Shown here piece by piece: positions 60,805 through 64,000 of a stretch of 64,000 nt of DNA (positions are counted from its first letter, which is position 1; each line of letters starts with the position of its first letter). Origin of the DNA: an uncultured Kiritimatiellota bacterium (lineage in GTDB: Bacteria > Verrucomicrobiota > Kiritimatiellia > RFP12 > UBA1067); the NCBI GenBank assembly GCA_934635225.1, contig CAKTYZ010000005.1, positions 62,001 to 126,000 on the forward strand, in the 5' to 3' direction. The position numbers and the translations under genes were made by a program. The notes beneath the pieces were generated by a model. The model saw nothing but the letters and a program-made list of their open reading frames with translations, was not told where the DNA came from and made no database searches.

Positions 60805-62952
60805 TCAGATTTCCTCCTTGACGAGACGCTTCACCACAAGTTCGCGAAACGCGGGCGAAAGCGAGTTGAAATAGGCCGTAAATCCCGTCACGCGCACAAC
60901 GAGATCCGGATACTTCGACGGGTCCTTGTGGGCGGCACGAATCTTCTCGGCATCCACGACATTGATGTTCACGAGCGTGCCGCCAAGCGCAAAGTGTCCA
61001 TCGAGAAGCGTCATCAGCTTGTCAACGGCACCGGGGTCGTCCGCAAGGCCGATATCAACCTCCAGCTGCCACGGCGCGGTGTTGCCATAACCAGGCTGGA
61101 CCGAGGCGACGGCGCGCGCCATCGCCGTAAGCGCACCGTCCTTGCGGAAGCCCGGAAGCGGGTTCGCCCCATGGGAAATCGGCTCGCCCGCCTTGCGTCC
61201 ATTTGGCGTCGCTCCGACGGCCTTGCCGAAGCGAATCGTGTCAGCCCACGTGAACCAGCCGGGAATCAGCTTGAAGCCATGCGGCGTCGTGTGCCCGGCG
61301 ATCTCCTCGTTCAGAATCTCCGTCAGGCGCACCGCCCAACGGTCCGCCGCCGTACCACCGTGGCCGTAACGGCCCGACGCGTCAAGAAGGCGACGGATCC
61401 GCTCGCCCTCGTCGCCAGCAAAGTTTGACAGGACAGCCCTCTTCACCGCGTCGAACGCGAGGGTCTTCTCCGTCTCGACGCGCTGTTCCAGCGCACCGAA
61501 GCTGTCGGCGACGACCGCAAGCCCTGCGCCGTCAATCGCCATGTTGTAGTAGGTCGCGCCGCCGTGGCTCACGTCGAGCCCCTTCTCGATCGGGCCATGC
61601 GAAAGGAGGTTGAGCAGCAGTTCGGGCTCGTTCAAGTACTGGTGGTCGAGATGGAAGTCAATCCCCCTTGCCGTGACTTGGACAGCGGCCTTGAAGTGCC
61701 GACGGTAGTTCGCCTCCAGTTCGGCAAGTGAATCCGACTCGGCGAACGCGACCTCAAAGACCTTGGCGATGTTGATCTTGACAACATCGTTCAAGGTGTA
61801 TTCAAGCCCCGGCAACGACATCCAGTTGCAGCCGACGGCAATGCGGCTGCGGGCAAGTTCCGCCGAGTAGCCGTTCCTCATGAAGCCCTCGACAAGCGCC
61901 TTGTCGCCCGAGAAGCGCGGGTAGCCGAGGCGGTTCGCCAGCAGAATCTCGACGCCGCGCCGATAGAGGCGACGGTCCATTCCGTCCCATACGCGAATCG
62001 TCAAGTTGCAGCTCGACTTCAGCTTCGCGGCAGCTTCAAGGATGATGAAGCTCATGCGGCTCGTCTGGTCATGCCCATCCGGGGCGGGACCGCCCAGCTG
62101 ATAATAATGGGGATCGTTGAGCAGCAGACAGAAGCAGTCGAACTCGGCCTCTTCGTCGGTGAGGACGCCGGCGGCCGTGTCGCGCTCGTAGTAGGGGCGC
62201 AACAGCTCATCGAGCTGCCCGCCCGCGCCATCGCGGTTGTAGGTGCGCGAGACCATGTTGAAGACGGCGATCCACTGCACGGCCGCGCGGAACGTCGTCG
62301 GCCGCGCATCGACAATGCCGAAGCACGCGTGCGCCATCTGGACGAGATTCGCGCGACGTTCGGGGTCCGCTTCCGTCATCGACTGGTCGGCGGCTGCCGC
62401 GCCGAGGCGGCGAATCCACGTCTGCACGGCAAGAATCGTCGTCTCCTCCGCTTCCAGAAGCTCCGTCGCGACGGGATCGGCAGCATGCTCTCGTTGCGCC
62501 GCGCGCACCTTCGCGAGAAGCCCGCCCCAGCCCAGCTCCAAGCCAATCTTGTAGTCCGGCGCGAAATGCGCGTCTTTGCCGATGCCTGTCGTGATGTCGT
62601 ACTTCTTCTGAAGCGGCTCAAGGTCGGAGTAATCGAACGCGAAGTTCGAGCGCGAAAGTTGGTAGCCAAGACGCATGCGCGAGAGCATGAACATCCAACG
62701 ACCCGCAATCGCGTCATCGGGATCAACATAGAGCGGATGGCGTTCCATCAGCCAACGGAAGTTCGCCGCCCAGGCGCGCGGGCCGGAGAACTGTCCAGTC
62801 GCGTCACGGACAGGCAAATCGGCCTTGAACGTCTCGGGCGGCAAGACGAGGCCGTAGTCGTCCTCGTCGCGCGCACCGAGCTTCGCCTGCTTCTCGACCG
62901 TCTGGGCGACCTTTCGCGCCGTCAGGCGCGCCATCCGCTCCGCATAACTCAT
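60805..62952 (-). CDS. glycyl radical enzyme of unknown substrate
   Basis: This is a 715-residue pyruvate formate-lyase-like enzyme. The C-terminal glycyl radical loop is RVTGFTAYFNSLSP, with Gly as radical site. The active-site Cys is in IAVGCNWMSLPG. Known eliminase types have GCVE, with a Glu two residues after Cys, and PFL has two Cys; neither is present here, so the reaction is not one of the well-known ones. The ATG at 62952 has GGGAGGAG upstream and overlaps the epimerase stop as ATGA. The operon with an AGE epimerase, a symporter and an activase points to anaerobic use of a sugar or sugar acid. Confidence 0.88.
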   Translation of the reverse strand: MSYAERMARLTARKVAQTVEKQAKLGARDEDDYGLVLPPETFKADLPVRDATGQFSGPRAWAANFRWLMERHPLYVDPDDAIAGRWMFMLSRMRLGYQLSRSNFAFDYSDLEPLQKKYDITTGIGKDAHFAPDYKIGLELGWGGLLAKVRAAQREHAADPVATELLEAEETTILAVQTWIRRLGAAAADQSMTEADPERRANLVQMAHACFGIVDARPTTFRAAVQWIAVFNMVSRTYNRDGAGGQLDELLRPYYERDTAAGVLTDEEAEFDCFCLLLNDPHYYQLGGPAPDGHDQTSRMSFIILEAAAKLKSSCNLTIRVWDGMDRRLYRRGVEILLANRLGYPRFSGDKALVEGFMRNGYSAELARSRIAVGCNWMSLPGLEYTLNDVVKINIAKVFEVAFAESDSLAELEANYRRHFKAAVQVTARGIDFHLDHQYLNEPELLLNLLSHGPIEKGLDVSHGGATYYNMAIDGAGLAVVADSFGALEQRVETEKTLAFDAVKRAVLSNFAGDEGERIRRLLDASGRYGHGGTAADRWAVRLTEILNEEIAGHTTPHGFKLIPGWFTWADTIRFGKAVGATPNGRKAGEPISHGANPLPGFRKDGALTAMARAVASVQPGYGNTAPWQLEVDIGLADDPGAVDKLMTLLDGHFALGGTLVNINVVDAEKIRAAHKDPSKYPDLVVRVTGFTAYFNSLSPAFRELVVKRLVKEEI

Positions 62953-64000
62953 TTCGCGAGCTCCTCCCGCATGAGACGGATGAGATTGAAGAGCATGCGC
63001 GGATAATGGAACGCGCCAGCCCAGCGAGTGCCCTTCATCGTGCAAGACGGCGTGCCGTCGCGGCGAAGGTACTTGATGATCTCACCATACTCCTTGTCAA
63101 TGAAATGCCCAAAGAACCACTTCTCGATCTTCCTGAACCAGTCGAGATACTTCTCGTCCCTCGTGAGCGTATAGGCGAGGAACGTCGCGTAGATCGCCTC
63201 GTTCTGCGGCCACCAGAGCTTGAGCTCGTGTTCGTACTGGTCTGGCTCATGGCCTTCGGCCTCGTCAACATTGCGGAAGTAGATGATGCCGCCGTCGCCC
63301 TGCACGGTGTCCCAGCCCCAGTCGAGCGCCCAGTCAAGGACCTGAAGCCCGTTCTCGAGGAGTTTCGCGTCCTTCTGGAACTTCGCCTCCTCCATCGTAA
63401 ACCAACTCGTCTCGATCGAGTGCCCCGGGTTGATCGTGCGGCCTTCCGGCGTCTCGCACGGCGAGCCGTCGGCGTTCACGATCTCACGCAAGGCCTTCTT
63501 GTCGTAGTCCATGAAAGTCGAGTAGACTTCCTTGAAGCATGTCGCGATCGTCTTGTCGTAAAGCGAGGTGTCGCCGCCCAGCTCACGCATCATGATTGAC
63601 GTGCAGGAGATGATCATCGGGATGTTATGCGCCCGCACCTTGCGCGCCGGATAGTACTTCGGCGGCAACAGCTCAGGGTTGTAGTAGTACATCATGATCG
63701 TCTTGTAGAGTTTCTCGGCCTTCTCCTTCCAGGCCGTGTCCTTCGTCGCCTTGTAAAGCTCGATGTAGGCCATCACCGTGTAGTGCTCGGTGACGACATA
63801 ACGGCGCTTGCGGACAGGACGACCGTCTTCCGTCACCTCGTAGTAGGTGCGGCCATCGCGGTCGTCAAAGCAGTGGTCCTCAATGAACTTGATGCCTTGA
63901 AGCGCGAGATCCAGCCATTCCCTGCGAGGCTCAATCTCGTTGTAGGCACGCGCGAAGAGCAGGACGTCGCGGCCCTGCTGGCGGACGTTCTTGTCCGTGA
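62949..64000 (-). CDS. AGE-family epimerase (N-acylglucosamine or aldose 2-epimerase), 5' end outside window
   Basis: The frame is open from 64000 down to the stop at 62949, 350 codons. The (alpha/alpha)6-barrel signature of AGE epimerases is clear: RDVLLFARAYNEI, VVTEHYTVMAYIELYKAT, the catalytic-loop NPGHSIETSWF and KLWWPQNEAIYATFLAY, with His residues at the expected places. These enzymes interconvert GlcNAc/ManNAc, glucose/mannose or cellobiose/epilactose. The frame continues past the internal GTG near 63836, so that codon is not the start. It overlaps the glycyl radical enzyme gene by four bases. Confidence 0.88.
   Translation of the reverse strand, partial: TDKNVRQQGRDVLLFARAYNEIEPRREWLDLALQGIKFIEDHCFDDRDGRTYYEVTEDGRPVRKRRYVVTEHYTVMAYIELYKATKDTAWKEKAEKLYKTIMMYYYNPELLPPKYYPARKVRAHNIPMIISCTSIMMRELGGDTSLYDKTIATCFKEVYSTFMDYDKKALREIVNADGSPCETPEGRTINPGHSIETSWFTMEEAKFQKDAKLLENGLQVLDWALDWGWDTVQGDGGIIYFRNVDEAEGHEPDQYEHELKLWWPQNEAIYATFLAYTLTRDEKYLDWFRKIEKWFFGHFIDKEYGEIIKYLRRDGTPSCTMKGTRWAGAFHYPRMLFNLIRLMREELAK

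Noticed and set aside
62949..63836. GTG at 63836 as the start of the epimerase
   Set aside because: The frame continues upstream to the window edge with clear family sequence (VLLFARAYNEI), so the gene starts outside the window.

Overview
The window is about 60% G+C, very gene-dense and read mostly on the minus strand. It looks like a chromosomal piece of an anaerobic member of the Planctomycetes-Verrucomicrobia-Chlamydiae group, most likely a gut-type Kiritimatiellota or Lentisphaerota. That placement is inference from gene content: a XylR-type AraC regulator, a complete outer-membrane Mla system and LptF-type permease (so Gram-negative), an exosortase with EpsI, large secreted glycoside-hydrolase-like proteins, and a glycyl radical enzyme with its activase. 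There is no rRNA, no CRISPR array and no prophage. There are two tRNA genes and one IS30-type transposase.

Layout. 1-2.8 kb: creatininase and creatinase-like genes divergent from a XylR-like regulator. 2.8-7.2 kb: gltB behind a consensus sigma-54 promoter. 7.3-12.8 kb: rmlA-gspF, then a secreted beta-helix protein, an ELM1-like protein and an orphan histidine kinase. 12.8-15 kb: IS30-type transposase in a repeat-rich region. 15-20.8 kb: operon for a LamG-like two-domain protein (frameshifted), a Tat-exported phosphoesterase and a glycosidase-like protein. 20.8-23.3 kb: a palindrome array, then nagB, a zinc-ribbon protein and a secreted nuclease. 23.3-31 kb: an IMP cyclohydrolase/AMP-ligase fusion with asd, then thrS, lptF, tRNA-Gln and a dicarboxylate or glutamate symporter. 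31-35.2 kb: U32-HNH-tcdA operon, serC and an MCE protein. 35.2-38.6 kb: trpE and trpGD behind a trp attenuator. 38.6-43.6 kb: exosortase, epsI, a WecA-like fusion, folE and a uxuA-like gene. 43.6-46.1 kb: mlaEFD. 46.1-52.8 kb: tRNA-Asn, gyrB with a GspG-like gene, and an McsA/McsB-like gene with clpC. 53.2-58.3 kb: a secreted leucine-rich-repeat protein whose signal peptide is separated from its body by a 14-G tract, plus a glycosidase. 58.3-64 kb: AGE epimerase, glycyl radical enzyme, sodium symporter and activase.

Two genome-wide habits stand out. Almost every promoter is an extended -10 box, usually TGGTATAAT, without a recognisable -35. Six genes start only 8-13 bases after that box with no Shine-Dalgarno sequence, so they should be made as leaderless or nearly leaderless mRNAs. 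The strongest candidates for new biology are the phase-variable poly-G surface protein, the IMP cyclohydrolase-ANL fusion, the kinase-less McsA/McsB chimera next to clpC, the exact 22-bp-period palindrome arrays, and a trp attenuator with a WWW leader peptide.
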